From contig JAKIZT010000002.1 in NCBI GenBank assembly GCA_022707885.1, forward strand, positions 120,426 through 184,425: a stretch of DNA of 64,000 nucleotides. Reading direction: 5' to 3'. The notes beneath the pieces were generated by a model. That model made no database searches. It worked only from the letters and a program-made list of their open reading frames with translations, and was not told where the DNA came from. Below are positions 43,698-53,773 of this stretch, piece after piece (positions within the stretch are counted from its first letter, which is position 1; each line of letters starts with the position of its first letter). The position numbers and the translations under genes are program-made. The DNA is from Caldisericales bacterium. Lineage in GTDB: Bacteria; Caldisericota; Caldisericia; JAAYUI01.

Positions 43698-46256
43698 GTG
43701 ATGAGAAAAAATGGCCTTATGACAATCATACTTGTCGTTACGTTACTTTTCTTGTCTTCACCAATATACGCTGTAATGCCAACCAATAAAGGGCCAAAAA
43801 CCTCAAGTGCGGATCTGCAGATTACTTTTAGTCTGCCCGATACATGCGTTGATGATGATTGGGTTGGTCTTCCACCTGGAACCAATGTCACCTTCCCTGG
43901 CGATACAGATCCTCACACTATTGGCACCGACGCATTCCCAACGATCAACGCAGCATTTGCAGCAACTTCCGCAAATGCAACCATATATGTGGCTCCTGGT
44001 GCATACAATGAAAGCCTGACCATTACAAAAGCAATAAGAATAGTTGGTTCAGGAAAGGGGACAGATCCAACCCAGGATACAGTGATTACCTCCCTGGTCA
44101 GCCACGCTTTTATCCTCCAGTCTGGCAATGTCACCATCGAGAACCTTTCCATAACAACCAACAACAGGCCCACCAATGGTAATGCCATTCACACTAACAT
44201 GGCAACACCAAACCTGACCTTCAGAAACCTCTACATTTACCGCTGCAGCTATGGCATGTTTTTTGATTACAATTCGAGCACGGCTAATGTCGTTGTTGCC
44301 GACTGCGATATGATAAACAATATAAATGTCGGCATATACTTCTTCAAGAATGACGGGTTGCGTCTGAGCGTTGCATGCAACAATATTCTTGTTGAAAGAT
44401 GCAATTTCATCAACATGGGATATGGCTTCTATGTTTGTACTCCCCATCTCCCACCACCCCCAATGAGGATAAATGATTTTACAAATCTGACCATGAGGGA
44501 TTGCGTTTTTCAAAACCTGTCTTACAAAGCCATGTATTTCGAGAAGCTCTCAAATGCAATTTTTGACTCCCTGACAATCACCAATACAGGTTACTGGCCA
44601 GGATATGGAAGCCCTTATGGACTTGAGCTCAATCTGAAATACGGTGACTTCTCAAACATCCTCATTAACAACTGTGTACTCACAAGGTGTGGAAACACCC
44701 ACGCAACAAACGGCATGGCCCTGGGAATAAAGGGAAGATCTGATAATGCCTATTCTGCCAACCCGGCAACGCTGAGTGGTGTTACCATATCAGGGTGCGT
44801 GATACAGGATTCCATAAGGGGAATCAACATTGACAACTCGGTTTACAACGTGTCTATTCTTGATACCATTGTCCGCAATTGCTCCTATGGGTTGAATGCA
44901 ATAGGTACAGTAGGCTTGGTGGTAAGGCGCTGTGCATTCCTTTCCAATATGGTTGCATATCCCCCATATTCAAGCTATGCAAATACCTATGGCATTGGTA
45001 TTTCTGGAAGGCTCTATCCAAATTCAACCACTGGCCCTTTGTGGCAACCATCAGATGCAGTAATTGAGAGCTCCATCTTCTGTGGGAACACAAACGCCGC
45101 CCTTGTGAACATCGACGAGATGTTCAATGTTGCCCAGTACGGCTTTGAGTCCAGCAAGATAGATGCAAGGCGTAACTGGTGGGGATCAAACAGTGGCCCG
45201 TCAGGATTCGGCCCCGGCAATGGGGACCCGATTGGACCTTCTGGAATCAAATACAGACCTTGGATCGTGATGAGGATCAGGGCGTTATCTTCATCCATTG
45301 TTGTCGGTGGATATTCGACACCTGTAATAGTGGACTTCCATAGTGATTTTGATGGTGGAACAGTTTCACCGGATATCCTCGATGGCATCCTGACAGTCGA
45401 GCTTTCCACAAACCTTGGTCTTATCAATGGAGGCACCTCCACAATACTGCTCATAAACGGCGGCGGGGCAAGCGCAACCCTGACCTCCGGTGAGATAATT
45501 GGTCTAGCAGACTTGAGGGCGGTCAGTATCCAGTCTCCTTCTGGAGAACCAGCCCAGGCAGAAGTCCAGATCGTTGGAGAAGTCAATTTACAGCTACGCA
45601 AATGGGTGAAAAAATCGACCTGCAATATAGATGAAAAAGCAGTGTTCTACGTAAGCGTTTCAAATGCAGGAACCGTCGATGCAATAAATGTTATACTCTA
45701 CGACAATTTCCCCAATGAGCTTGTTTACGATACTTCAAGGCCAACCGGAGCGCAAGGCATCAATGGCGTCAAGTTTGAGATCGGAAGACTCAAGATTGGC
45801 GAGACAAGGACCTTTGAGATCGTATTCAAACTCAACAAGGGTATCCAATTCCCTGGCAACAACCTGACAGTTATAAATAACGCTTCATGCACAGCCACAA
45901 ACTCATACACCGGCAAGATAACAGGTGCAAAAGCATCCGCTTCCATGATGTATGTAAAATCAATCCCCTCCCCTGACTTCACGATAACCGCAAAATGGAA
46001 CGGGCTTGATACGAGAACCAGCACGATTGAATCTGGAAAAGAGCTCGAACTTGGCGTCAAAGTAGAGGGTGGACAGTTCCCATGTGACGTAACGGTTGAC
46101 TGGGGTGATGGAAAAGATGACCTTAACACGCTTGATGGCAGCACCGAAACAAGCTTCAAGCATTCCTGGACCTCGGGTGAATATGTGGTCACAATAACGG
46201 CAACAGATGCCTACGCAAGGACCAGGACAATCACGAGGAAGATAACTGTAAAATAA
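43698..46256 (+). CDS. Secreted right-handed beta-helix protein with DUF11 and PKD tail
   Basis: An 852-aa exported protein. Signal peptide (MRKNGLMTIILVVTLLFLSS), then a parallel beta-helix part (about residues 60-520) rich in short VTIENLSITTNN, VVADCDMINN and FRNLYIYRCSYG type turns, as in NosD/pectate-lyase-like carbohydrate or adhesin proteins. A DUF11 domain (about 630-750) and a PKD domain with TVDWGDGK end it. The C-terminal DUF11-PKD module resembles that of the giant protein at 28446 in order and in sequence (TVDWGDG; ARTRTITRKITVK against ARTTIVRRKLHIK). Enzyme activity is not evident. AAGGAGG gives a strong start. A terminator follows. Confidence 0.8.
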   Translation: MMRKNGLMTIILVVTLLFLSSPIYAVMPTNKGPKTSSADLQITFSLPDTCVDDDWVGLPPGTNVTFPGDTDPHTIGTDAFPTINAAFAATSANATIYVAPGAYNESLTITKAIRIVGSGKGTDPTQDTVITSLVSHAFILQSGNVTIENLSITTNNRPTNGNAIHTNMATPNLTFRNLYIYRCSYGMFFDYNSSTANVVVADCDMINNINVGIYFFKNDGLRLSVACNNILVERCNFINMGYGFYVCTPHLPPPPMRINDFTNLTMRDCVFQNLSYKAMYFEKLSNAIFDSLTITNTGYWPGYGSPYGLELNLKYGDFSNILINNCVLTRCGNTHATNGMALGIKGRSDNAYSANPATLSGVTISGCVIQDSIRGINIDNSVYNVSILDTIVRNCSYGLNAIGTVGLVVRRCAFLSNMVAYPPYSSYANTYGIGISGRLYPNSTTGPLWQPSDAVIESSIFCGNTNAALVNIDEMFNVAQYGFESSKIDARRNWWGSNSGPSGFGPGNGDPIGPSGIKYRPWIVMRIRALSSSIVVGGYSTPVIVDFHSDFDGGTVSPDILDGILTVELSTNLGLINGGTSTILLINGGGASATLTSGEIIGLADLRAVSIQSPSGEPAQAEVQIVGEVNLQLRKWVKKSTCNIDEKAVFYVSVSNAGTVDAINVILYDNFPNELVYDTSRPTGAQGINGVKFEIGRLKIGETRTFEIVFKLNKGIQFPGNNLTVINNASCTATNSYTGKITGAKASASMMYVKSIPSPDFTITAKWNGLDTRTSTIESGKELELGVKVEGGQFPCDVTVDWGDGKDDLNTLDGSTETSFKHSWTSGEYVVTITATDAYARTRTITRKITVK

Positions 46257-46286
46257 GCTCAACCTTTTGACTAACTGAGTATCTTG

Positions 46287-46319
46287 AAACCCCGAGGCTT
46301 AACAGTCTCGGGGTTTTTG
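46287..46319 (+). terminator. Intrinsic terminator
   Basis: AAACCCCGAG and CTCGGGGTTT form a 10-bp stem across a 10-base loop, followed by TTG and more T. It closes the beta-helix gene. Confidence 0.9.
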
Positions 46320-46398
46320 TTTTATGACCATCCTTTGGGAATATTAAAAAACACGAGAACAAAACAGAGGTTTTTCGTGTATTCTATATTGGAAGAAA

Positions 46399-48933
46399 AT
46401 GAAAAACAAAAGATTTTTGAAATATTTTAAGGATTCATTACTGATAATGCTTTCAGCCCTGTTTGTAATTGGGAGTTTTGGCAGTGCAAGGGCACAGGAA
46501 AAATCCCTGAAAATCGAGCCAGGCGAACTGGTCATCAATCTTGGCGAAAATGCAAAACTGAATGCCATCGCAACCGATGAAAATGGAAACAAAGTACAGC
46601 CTGACATCGAATGGTCTGTCGAAGGCGATGCCGTTTCAATCAAAGAGGCATCCGGCACCCAAATCACGGTAAACGCCAAAGATTATGGTTTCTCGACAAT
46701 AACGGCCAGATGGGGCGACACCACTGCCACCTCAAAAGTCATGGTTTACATGGCCCAGGAAATACAGCTTGAAAAAAACCTGAAACTCACCCCATCGGGC
46801 GAGGTGATCATAAAGGTTGGTCAAAAGCTCGACATATCATGCAAAATTAGTGACGAGAACGGGAAGGATGTTCCATATGCAAGAGTCCAGTGGAACAAAA
46901 CTTGCAGCGGGACAACAAGGGAAACCGGAACCAACAGATTGCAGTTCTCAAGCGACAGGCCGACAGTGTGCCAGATAAGGGCAAGCTACATGGGGCTTGA
47001 GGCAACGCTCACCGTCAAGGTTGTCGAAATGTGCCTGAAAGTCACGCCAAACCCGGTCATTCTCGGCTGGCTGGAATCCTATGCAAAATCTGAAATAACA
47101 CTTGCCAACTGCTCACCGCTCCCGCTTGCCGTAAACCTCTCCGAACAGGCGGCATGGGCGTCGCTCTCGGAAACAAAATTCACGATACCAGCAAATAGCA
47201 CAAAAAAGATTTATGTTTCCTCAACAAAGCCAACACCTGCCTCCGGTGGGGTTTACAACTTCGACGTCACAGCCACATGGGAAAACAAAAAGACCCCGGT
47301 TGCTGTCATCGGCTATACAAGGCCGCTTGAACAGGCAAGACCAAAACAGACGTTCACCCAGGGCTGGATAAATCATGGCTCAAACCATAACAGGAGCTAT
47401 GCCGTACCAGAAGGAAACGGCACAGAAACAAATGCTCTTTCCGTCCAGTGGGCGCAAGACCTCGGCCTGAGTGGCAACATGATGATGCTGGACAAGAGAC
47501 TCTACCTTGTTTCGGCAAACAATAGCTTTGTCGGTGTAAACTGCTACAGCCTCGAAACTGGAGGCAGGATCTGGACCTCTACCAATGTGCGCGACAAGCT
47601 GGGGATACGATTTAATACGATTACCAACGCCATGATTGCGGAAGGCAAGGAATTTTTCTGTATCAACAAGTCCCTATTTGCCATTTCGCTTGCAGATGGA
47701 AAACTCGTCTGGTCATGGCAACCGGAAAGCATTGATGAGGGTGTTTACAATTATATGACCTATGCCAACGGGCTTGTCTGGACTGGCGGGAGCAACCTTC
47801 ACTGTTTTGACCCAAAAACTGGCTTGAAGCTGGGTTCTTATGGTGAAAATGCAACGTGTCCAGCCTACATGGATGGAAAAATTTATTTTGTTTCTGCAAG
47901 CAGCAGTTTATTTGGCATTGAATACTCACTAGAGATGTTTGATCCGGCAACAGAAAAAATAACAACAAAATACAGATGGGATCAAAATGCAACCGGTGCA
48001 AGTGGTGGAGAAATCGAAGGAATGTACTGTGGTGAAGGATATATTTGTATAACTACCTATAAAAATATTAAAATATTCAACACAAAAAGCAAAAACGGCT
48101 TTGATCCAACCATTCTTTATGATTTTACCATGCCCCCCGAAGACAGAGTCAATGTTTCTATAATTGGAGGCAAGGCATACTACCACGATGATAATGAACT
48201 TGTCTGTTTTGATCTGACAAGCTCAAGCTATTCCTGGAGAGTAAAATCATCTGACCCGTTTATGGGACTTTTTTCAATAAGCGGCAACAGGATTTTTATC
48301 TCCACCAGAAGGACCGGATTAAAAATCTACGACACACGCAACGGCAAACTGCTTTCAAAGCCCATTGATTACACCAACCTTGGCTATCTGGACGGGCAGT
48401 GGCAGACTGCAGTCTCAATCTATGGCAAGGTCATCTCGCTTTTCCATAAAAACGGCGCGGCACAAGATGAACATCTCTTTGTGTGCCTGGATGATGTAAA
48501 GGACGTGCCAAGGACGCCAAAAGTGCTGAGCATGCCTCTTGGGCAAAGCACCATCTACAGCCAGGAGGAGAAAAAACCTGTCACCACAATAAGGACAGAT
48601 TCACCAGTCCAGTCGATTGGCGGAACAACCTACGTTCCAGCAAAATACATTGTGGAGCCTTTTGGCGGAAGGGTTACATGGTCCCAGACCGAAAGAAAGG
48701 TCACAGCAGAATTGCATGGCCGGACCATCGAGATGTGGATTGGCAGAAACTGGGTGCTTGTCGATGGCCAAAGAGTCAACATTGACCCAGGCAATGCCAT
48801 GCCAAAGGTGATAGGGGGCAGGACAATGGTACCGGCAAAATTCCTGGCCACTGTCCTGGATTGCCAGGTCTACTGGGTGGCCTCGTCCAAAACGGTTGTC
48901 ATTGCAAATTTTCAAAAACCACAAAAGAAGTGA
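46399..48933 (+). CDS. Exported Ig-like / PQQ-propeller / copper-amine-oxidase-N-like stalk protein
   Basis: An 844-aa exported protein in three parts. After a signal peptide come two Ig-like repeats (residues about 30-205: LKIEPGELVINLGENAKL and LKLTPSGEVIIKVGQKL, like Big_2). A PQQ-like propeller spans about 310-700 with repeated YSLETGGRIW and FDPKTGLKLG. The end (about 715-840) contains two copies of the stalk domain pattern (GGTTYVPAKYIVEPFGG, GGRTMVPAKFLATVLDC). It probably binds wall or extracellular polymers. GGAAG serves as ribosome site. Its stop abuts the convergent gene ending at 48934. Confidence 0.75.
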   Translation: MKNKRFLKYFKDSLLIMLSALFVIGSFGSARAQEKSLKIEPGELVINLGENAKLNAIATDENGNKVQPDIEWSVEGDAVSIKEASGTQITVNAKDYGFSTITARWGDTTATSKVMVYMAQEIQLEKNLKLTPSGEVIIKVGQKLDISCKISDENGKDVPYARVQWNKTCSGTTRETGTNRLQFSSDRPTVCQIRASYMGLEATLTVKVVEMCLKVTPNPVILGWLESYAKSEITLANCSPLPLAVNLSEQAAWASLSETKFTIPANSTKKIYVSSTKPTPASGGVYNFDVTATWENKKTPVAVIGYTRPLEQARPKQTFTQGWINHGSNHNRSYAVPEGNGTETNALSVQWAQDLGLSGNMMMLDKRLYLVSANNSFVGVNCYSLETGGRIWTSTNVRDKLGIRFNTITNAMIAEGKEFFCINKSLFAISLADGKLVWSWQPESIDEGVYNYMTYANGLVWTGGSNLHCFDPKTGLKLGSYGENATCPAYMDGKIYFVSASSSLFGIEYSLEMFDPATEKITTKYRWDQNATGASGGEIEGMYCGEGYICITTYKNIKIFNTKSKNGFDPTILYDFTMPPEDRVNVSIIGGKAYYHDDNELVCFDLTSSSYSWRVKSSDPFMGLFSISGNRIFISTRRTGLKIYDTRNGKLLSKPIDYTNLGYLDGQWQTAVSIYGKVISLFHKNGAAQDEHLFVCLDDVKDVPRTPKVLSMPLGQSTIYSQEEKKPVTTIRTDSPVQSIGGTTYVPAKYIVEPFGGRVTWSQTERKVTAELHGRTIEMWIGRNWVLVDGQRVNIDPGNAMPKVIGGRTMVPAKFLATVLDCQVYWVASSKTVVIANFQKPQKK

Positions 48934-50322
48934 TCAATAAATGATTATCGAGGCAAAGGCATCTTCGCGCCTGTCTCCAACAGTCACCGATATTTTAATG
49001 ATCCCGCAGTAAGGGATATTTTTTGTTTTTAACTTGAGTGAAGCGTAGTCCCCATGGGACACGATTTCCGCCTGGAACCAGTCAGTCTCCTTCGGAAAAA
49101 CCTCAAATACTACCACCTTCCCCTTGCAGATTGCTTTTGGTTTTATCTCGACAGAAAATGATTTGATGTCGTCCTTGCCGATTACAAGCGGCGCGCCGGA
49201 GTTTATAACAATCCCGTACTGGCCAGTCTCATGGGCCTTTACCTCCAGATTGGCATCAACGCAAACGGCATTGCAGGAATCCTTGCAACACAATTTGAAG
49301 GCCATTTTTCCAGTTTGCGCATCTTTTGGCGGTTCAAATGTAACCAGTGCGCTCTGCTTTCCCTTCTTTTCAATGGTGCACCACGACGGTGCGCCAATAA
49401 CAGAGAACTCGACCGGCTCATTTTCCTCGTCACTGCATGCAATATCAAAGGTTGCTTTCATGCCCCGAGCCACAGAAAAGGTCATGTCACCTTCAAGCAA
49501 AGGCGGCATGTTCGAAAAGAGCGTGACGCTGCACAGTGGAACATCAACAAGAGGTGTTTTTGAAAGATCACGGATAAAAACTGGCAATACCGCCTTCCGG
49601 TCCTTCATTTTTACCGCAAGACCCTCAATTGTAGCCACGGTTACAGATTTTCCCTTGCCTTCCTCTCTCTGGGCAATGTCCACAGGAAAAAAATGGCTTT
49701 TCTCAAGAAACTCACACTCGCCAAAAACTATCTGTCCACTCATCCTGCAACCAAAATTCCCCACCGGAATGCCGAACCTTGACGTGGCACCATCAGGGCA
49801 AACCGATTTTACGACAACATCCTCGGCCTTTATTTTGGGGCCGGGGACCACCATGGTGGTTTTGTAAATCAGATTTTTTGTGATTTTTTTGCCGGCAATC
49901 ACCCAGGTCATAGCAAAAATCAGCCTGCCTTTTGAAACCTCACCAACTTTGAGCATATACCACTTGATGTTGAGCGCAATTTTTATGGTTGCGCCTTCTT
50001 CAAGCTGGAAATGCTTTGGGGTCGGGTCCATCCACAAACCGTTCCAGTCCCTGGGGGCAACATTATCGGGTGGCAGCCATAAGACTTCGACGCTTGCAGT
50101 GCCTCCCGATGTCACAGTCAAGTCGACCCAAAGGTCATTCTTGTCACCCGGGCAACCCTCAAGATCGAGTTCTTTTACCTTGTCCTCTTCACCAGAAATC
50201 CTTGCCTGACCGCATCCAGTTGAACCAGTATGCGAATAAAAATATGGTTCTGCCCTAAGCTTTCGAACAGGCAACAACAACTGTGATACAAGCAAAATCA
50301 CAACAAGCAAAACTCTTCCCAT
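48934..50322 (-). CDS. Secreted protein with Ig-like (cadherin-type) repeats
   Basis: A 462-aa exported protein with a signal peptide (VLLVVILLVSQLLLPV). Many cysteines (about 16) suggest disulfides. One region (SDEENEPVEFSVIGAPSWCTI) recalls He_PIG/cadherin-like folds that bind sugars or proteins. The rest is not recognised. GGGAG precedes the ATG. It ends base-to-base against the 844-aa protein, so the two transcripts must overlap at their 3' ends. Confidence 0.6.
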   Translation of the reverse strand: MGRVLLVVILLVSQLLLPVRKLRAEPYFYSHTGSTGCGQARISGEEDKVKELDLEGCPGDKNDLWVDLTVTSGGTASVEVLWLPPDNVAPRDWNGLWMDPTPKHFQLEEGATIKIALNIKWYMLKVGEVSKGRLIFAMTWVIAGKKITKNLIYKTTMVVPGPKIKAEDVVVKSVCPDGATSRFGIPVGNFGCRMSGQIVFGECEFLEKSHFFPVDIAQREEGKGKSVTVATIEGLAVKMKDRKAVLPVFIRDLSKTPLVDVPLCSVTLFSNMPPLLEGDMTFSVARGMKATFDIACSDEENEPVEFSVIGAPSWCTIEKKGKQSALVTFEPPKDAQTGKMAFKLCCKDSCNAVCVDANLEVKAHETGQYGIVINSGAPLVIGKDDIKSFSVEIKPKAICKGKVVVFEVFPKETDWFQAEIVSHGDYASLKLKTKNIPYCGIIKISVTVGDRREDAFASIIIY

Positions 50323-50384
50323 GGCAAACTCCCGTCAATCGTTTGCAGGAATTATACCACGGATGGCATTTTTTCAAAACTTAA

Positions 50385-51503
50385 CTAAATCTTCTTCTGG
50401 AATATTCTGTATTTTTTATACACCTGCCCGCCAAACCTCTTCATTTCTGCCTGGACCAGTGTGTTCGATTCAAGCTCAAGATGGCTGTCCATAAACTTGA
50501 TGCCAGAGTCATGCGCAGATTTCATAAGTGACGAACCGAGGAGCACATCAATACCCCTATCTCTGTACTCCCTGTCAATTCCGCCAAGCAGAAGATCAAG
50601 CTGTCTGGACCTTTTTGATGCGGAGAGGATGTGGTAGAAACCAAATGGAAGCAACCTTCCTCTTGCCTTCCTGAAACCCTCGTCCATATTGGGGATTCCA
50701 AGGATAAAACCAACAAGTTTGCTGTCTTTTTCAACAACCTTGAGGAATTTTGGGTTTAGGGCTGGCAGATATTGCTTTGCAAGATCTTCCATCTCTTCCA
50801 TCGCCAATGGGACGTAGCCATAAAGGTGCGAAAATACATCGTTTACCAGTGACAGCACAGGCACAATGTAGGGTTTGATTTGAGAGGTGGAGTCAAACTC
50901 CACAAGTTTGAATTCATTTTTCTTGGACAATCTTTCCAGCACCTTTTTGTAAATTGGCGGATACTCATTTGTAACAGGGATTTTATAGACTACGTAATCA
51001 ACTTCCTTGCCATATCCAAGTTTCTCAATGTGTTCCGGTATAAACTCGTAGTTGTAATATGTGGCAAGTGTCGGTTCATTCCCAAATCCTTCGATGAGAA
51101 AACCCTCGGGGTCCTGATCAGTAAATCCCATTGGCCCAACAATCTTGTTCATGTTCCTGGATTTGGCCCATTTTTCCACATGGGTTACCAACGCTTTTGT
51201 CACCTCAATATCGTCTGTGGATTCAAGATAGCCAAACCTGGCCGTTTTTTCGCCAGAGATTTCAAGGAATCGTTTGTTTATGATTCCCATGCACCTGCCA
51301 ACAATTCTCCCGCGCTTTTTTGCCAGAACCATCACTGTGTCGCTGTGATTAAAGTTTTTGTTTTTCCTCCTCGAAAAGAACTTCCACTCGTCTGAGTACA
51401 GCGGCGTTGCCCAACCTTCATGCCCCCTGTGCAACTTTGTGGGTGCATGAATAAACTCCTTCAATTCTCTTTTCTGTGAAACTTCAATAATCTCGGTAGA
51501 CAT
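50385..51503 (-). CDS. GNAT-like N-acetyltransferase family protein
   Basis: A 372-aa soluble protein. The N-terminal half has VMVLAKKRGRIVGRCMG and FGYLEST, with a C-terminal GVGSSLM-like GIDVLLGSSLMKSAHDSG, reminiscent of acetyl-CoA-binding loops of GNAT proteins. Related uncharacterised proteins of this length are common in environmental bacteria. Substrate unknown. AAGGAG gives the start. It lies between two exported proteins but has no signal peptide. Confidence 0.65.
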   Translation of the reverse strand: MSTEIIEVSQKRELKEFIHAPTKLHRGHEGWATPLYSDEWKFFSRRKNKNFNHSDTVMVLAKKRGRIVGRCMGIINKRFLEISGEKTARFGYLESTDDIEVTKALVTHVEKWAKSRNMNKIVGPMGFTDQDPEGFLIEGFGNEPTLATYYNYEFIPEHIEKLGYGKEVDYVVYKIPVTNEYPPIYKKVLERLSKKNEFKLVEFDSTSQIKPYIVPVLSLVNDVFSHLYGYVPLAMEEMEDLAKQYLPALNPKFLKVVEKDSKLVGFILGIPNMDEGFRKARGRLLPFGFYHILSASKRSRQLDLLLGGIDREYRDRGIDVLLGSSLMKSAHDSGIKFMDSHLELESNTLVQAEMKRFGGQVYKKYRIFQKKI

Positions 51504-51607
51504 TTTTTCTCCTTAAACAAAATTATTAAACAGATAAATCCAGGCCTATTGCCATTTATTTGATATTTGTTCTGACAACAAGGTTACGGTTGCATTTGAA
51601 AAAGTAT

Positions 51608-52984
51608 TTACTTGCTTGCCTTTTTTAGGACACACTCAAAGATGTGGCCCTCTTGTGAAGATTTGGTCGCATGCAAACCATAAACCTCAACTTGATCTTC
51701 ATAATTGAGCGATAGTAGATCAACCACTTCTGGTCGTATGTGGGTTGTTGTCTTCTCTCCTGTGGCACTCTCAACAGTTACAGTTTGAAGTTCGTAATCG
51801 ATGTCTGTTATGGTGCCAGAGATTTTGACAACATCTGATGTTTTGCAGCCAATGAGCCTTCTTTGTGAATACGATGAAGATGAAACCTTCAGCATTGTTC
51901 CCAATGGCACACTCTTTGATCTCGACTTCTCAGAAAGCTGGATACTCCATCTAATATTGACTTCTGGTTCAATGCCACGGAGATCACGGCTTACCGGGTC
52001 TCTTTCAAAAACCGTACAGATTATTGCCGGGTTGGTCAAAGTTATCGAGCTTGGAACACAAAGTCTCTCCCTCGGGGAATAACTTCCCTTGACCTTGACC
52101 CAGTTCCCAATCGAAGATTTACCATTTGGGCCATTATATTCAAAATTGATGACTGAATCACATTCCCTGATGCTATATTTGTTTCCATTAATATTTGATG
52201 GCACATCGAGCACTTCCCCGACAAATTCAACATTGATAGTTTCTGGGCAAGGGTTCTTCGCACACACTGATGCAAATAATATCGGGTTATATCTGTCCTT
52301 TACATCTTGATAGCCCTCAACCCTTATAAAACCATCTTTTTTTAAACTGGTAAGGTTTTCGGATGTGTCAGTACTGTAGACTCGGATGTCATTATCAGAA
52401 GTGTCCCTGGTTTCAAGCCATCCCGTTTTGGCGTCCACCGAAATAACCTTCAGAAGGGATATTTTGCGCCTCACGGTGTCATAAACAGATGCATTATTGA
52501 CTGTTTGTGATAGATGGTGGTCCTGTGCACCCCTGAAAGTATAATATGTTTCAGGTTTTAGCCCTGCTGTTCCCTCACCCGGTATGAAATTGACCTGCCA
52601 GTATTCATCATTGGATGTCAACACTCTGAAGAGGCCGTCATGCCATCCGCCACTGGAAAGTTTTGCCCACAAAACAGTTGTTACTGTTTTGTCATAGACA
52701 ATTTTGAATGTTGCATCATGAAGGACAAATTTTCTATTGGCATCCTGAATAGCAGTCAGAATGAGCGAATCTCCTGAACGCAACCTTTCCATTTCATTGG
52801 CATTTTTTGGGGAAAATTTATAAAGGCAATCACCACTTTTGAGAATATACAAATTCTTTTCTGTATTTTTCGTGTAAAGTACACCTTCAAGGCGTACCTC
52901 ATTCGGGCCGGAGAGGCATGCTGGAGCAAATTGTCCAGCAAGCCCCATCACGACAAGGATGATAATTGCTAACTTGTCCCTCAT
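51608..52984 (-). CDS. Exported protein of unknown function with repeated OB/SH3-like strands
   Basis: A 458-aa protein with an N-terminal signal peptide (LAIIILVVMGLAGQFAPACLS; a lipobox reading is possible but weak). The rest contains repeated small beta units (GDSLILTAIQD, FIRVEGYQD, WVKVKGSY, VVKISGTITDIDY) that resemble nucleic-acid or polysaccharide-binding OB folds. No enzyme motif is visible. No clear ribosome site precedes the ATG. It is separated by 49 bases from the next gene. Confidence 0.55.
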   Translation of the reverse strand: MRDKLAIIILVVMGLAGQFAPACLSGPNEVRLEGVLYTKNTEKNLYILKSGDCLYKFSPKNANEMERLRSGDSLILTAIQDANRKFVLHDATFKIVYDKTVTTVLWAKLSSGGWHDGLFRVLTSNDEYWQVNFIPGEGTAGLKPETYYTFRGAQDHHLSQTVNNASVYDTVRRKISLLKVISVDAKTGWLETRDTSDNDIRVYSTDTSENLTSLKKDGFIRVEGYQDVKDRYNPILFASVCAKNPCPETINVEFVGEVLDVPSNINGNKYSIRECDSVINFEYNGPNGKSSIGNWVKVKGSYSPRERLCVPSSITLTNPAIICTVFERDPVSRDLRGIEPEVNIRWSIQLSEKSRSKSVPLGTMLKVSSSSYSQRRLIGCKTSDVVKISGTITDIDYELQTVTVESATGEKTTTHIRPEVVDLLSLNYEDQVEVYGLHATKSSQEGHIFECVLKKASK

Positions 52985-53033
52985 CTTTTGTTAAAAAAGA
53001 TAAAGGATTTAACCTAAATATGCAAGTGCCAGA

Positions 53034-53426
53034 TTACTTTGCGTTGATTGTGATTTCAAAAGTATCGTAAGGTGGCCCTTCTTCAGCAATGTGCTTGGAT
53101 TCCCAAACCATCTTCGCCGTTCCAGCACCCGTGACCTCGAACGTGTAAATCCTCCAGCCGCCAACCCCAACCATTCCTTGCGGATTTTCTTCGGTTTTGT
53201 ATTCAGAATTCACGGTTCCAATTATTGCATCGCCTTCGATTTTAGGGCTAGTCCATTGAACTGGCGTTGTTTCATTGGCCTTGAGTGTTACCTCAAATTT
53301 CTGGCCAACTGTTGCCTCAAAGGTTTTTCCCTTATCCTCTTCAGTAACTTTGGTCGGGCCAGCAGCTGCGCCACCGCAACCTGCAAAAAGAACAGCAACA
53401 CAGGCTAAAGCAAGAATTTTTTTCAT
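53034..53426 (-). CDS. Chagasin-like (I42) protease inhibitor lipoprotein
   Basis: A 130-aa lipoprotein: lipobox ending FAGC with Cys17. The fold pattern of I42 inhibitors is visible: a NETTPVQW loop in place of NPTTGYxW, MVGVGGWRIYTFE in place of the GxGG loop, and TAKMVWES at the third loop. These inhibitors block papain-like cysteine peptidases. It may protect the cell from foreign peptidases; the M6-like enzymes nearby are metalloproteases and would not be its targets. GGAGG precedes the ATG. Confidence 0.7.
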   Translation of the reverse strand: MKKILALACVAVLFAGCGGAAAGPTKVTEEDKGKTFEATVGQKFEVTLKANETTPVQWTSPKIEGDAIIGTVNSEYKTEENPQGMVGVGGWRIYTFEVTGAGTAKMVWESKHIAEEGPPYDTFEITINAK

Positions 53427-53515
53427 TTAATCCTCCAGATTTCAATTTTTTGTAAATCCCTAAACCAATACAATAATAAGGTGTCAAATTTTTGCAAAGG
53501 GAAAGGAGAAACAAC

Positions 53516-53773
53516 ATGACAGAAAAATGCCGAACAGAAGAATTCCAGATTTCAGGTGAAAAAGTCATCGAGAAAATCAAGGAACTCGTCCATGAGGGCA
53601 ACATCAGAAGGATCATAATAAAAAACGACCACGGCTCAACACTTATTGAAATACCATTGACGCTTGGTGTCGTTGGTGCAGTATTGTTGCCAGTATGGGC
53701 GGCAATCGGAGCAATAGCAGCACTGGTTGCAAAAATGACCATCGTTGTCGAGAGGGTTGAGGAGGAACAATGA
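53516..53773 (+). CDS. DUF4342-family protein
   Basis: An 85-aa protein with FQISGEKVIEKIKELVHEGNIRRIIIKND followed by a short hydrophobic hairpin (PLTLGVVGAVLLPVWAAIGAIAALVAKM), the DUF4342 pattern. AAAGGAG lies at good distance from the ATG at 53516. It overlaps the next gene by four bases (ATGA), so the two are coupled. Function unknown; elsewhere such genes accompany LiaF-type sensors. Confidence 0.8.
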   Translation: MTEKCRTEEFQISGEKVIEKIKELVHEGNIRRIIIKNDHGSTLIEIPLTLGVVGAVLLPVWAAIGAIAALVAKMTIVVERVEEEQ

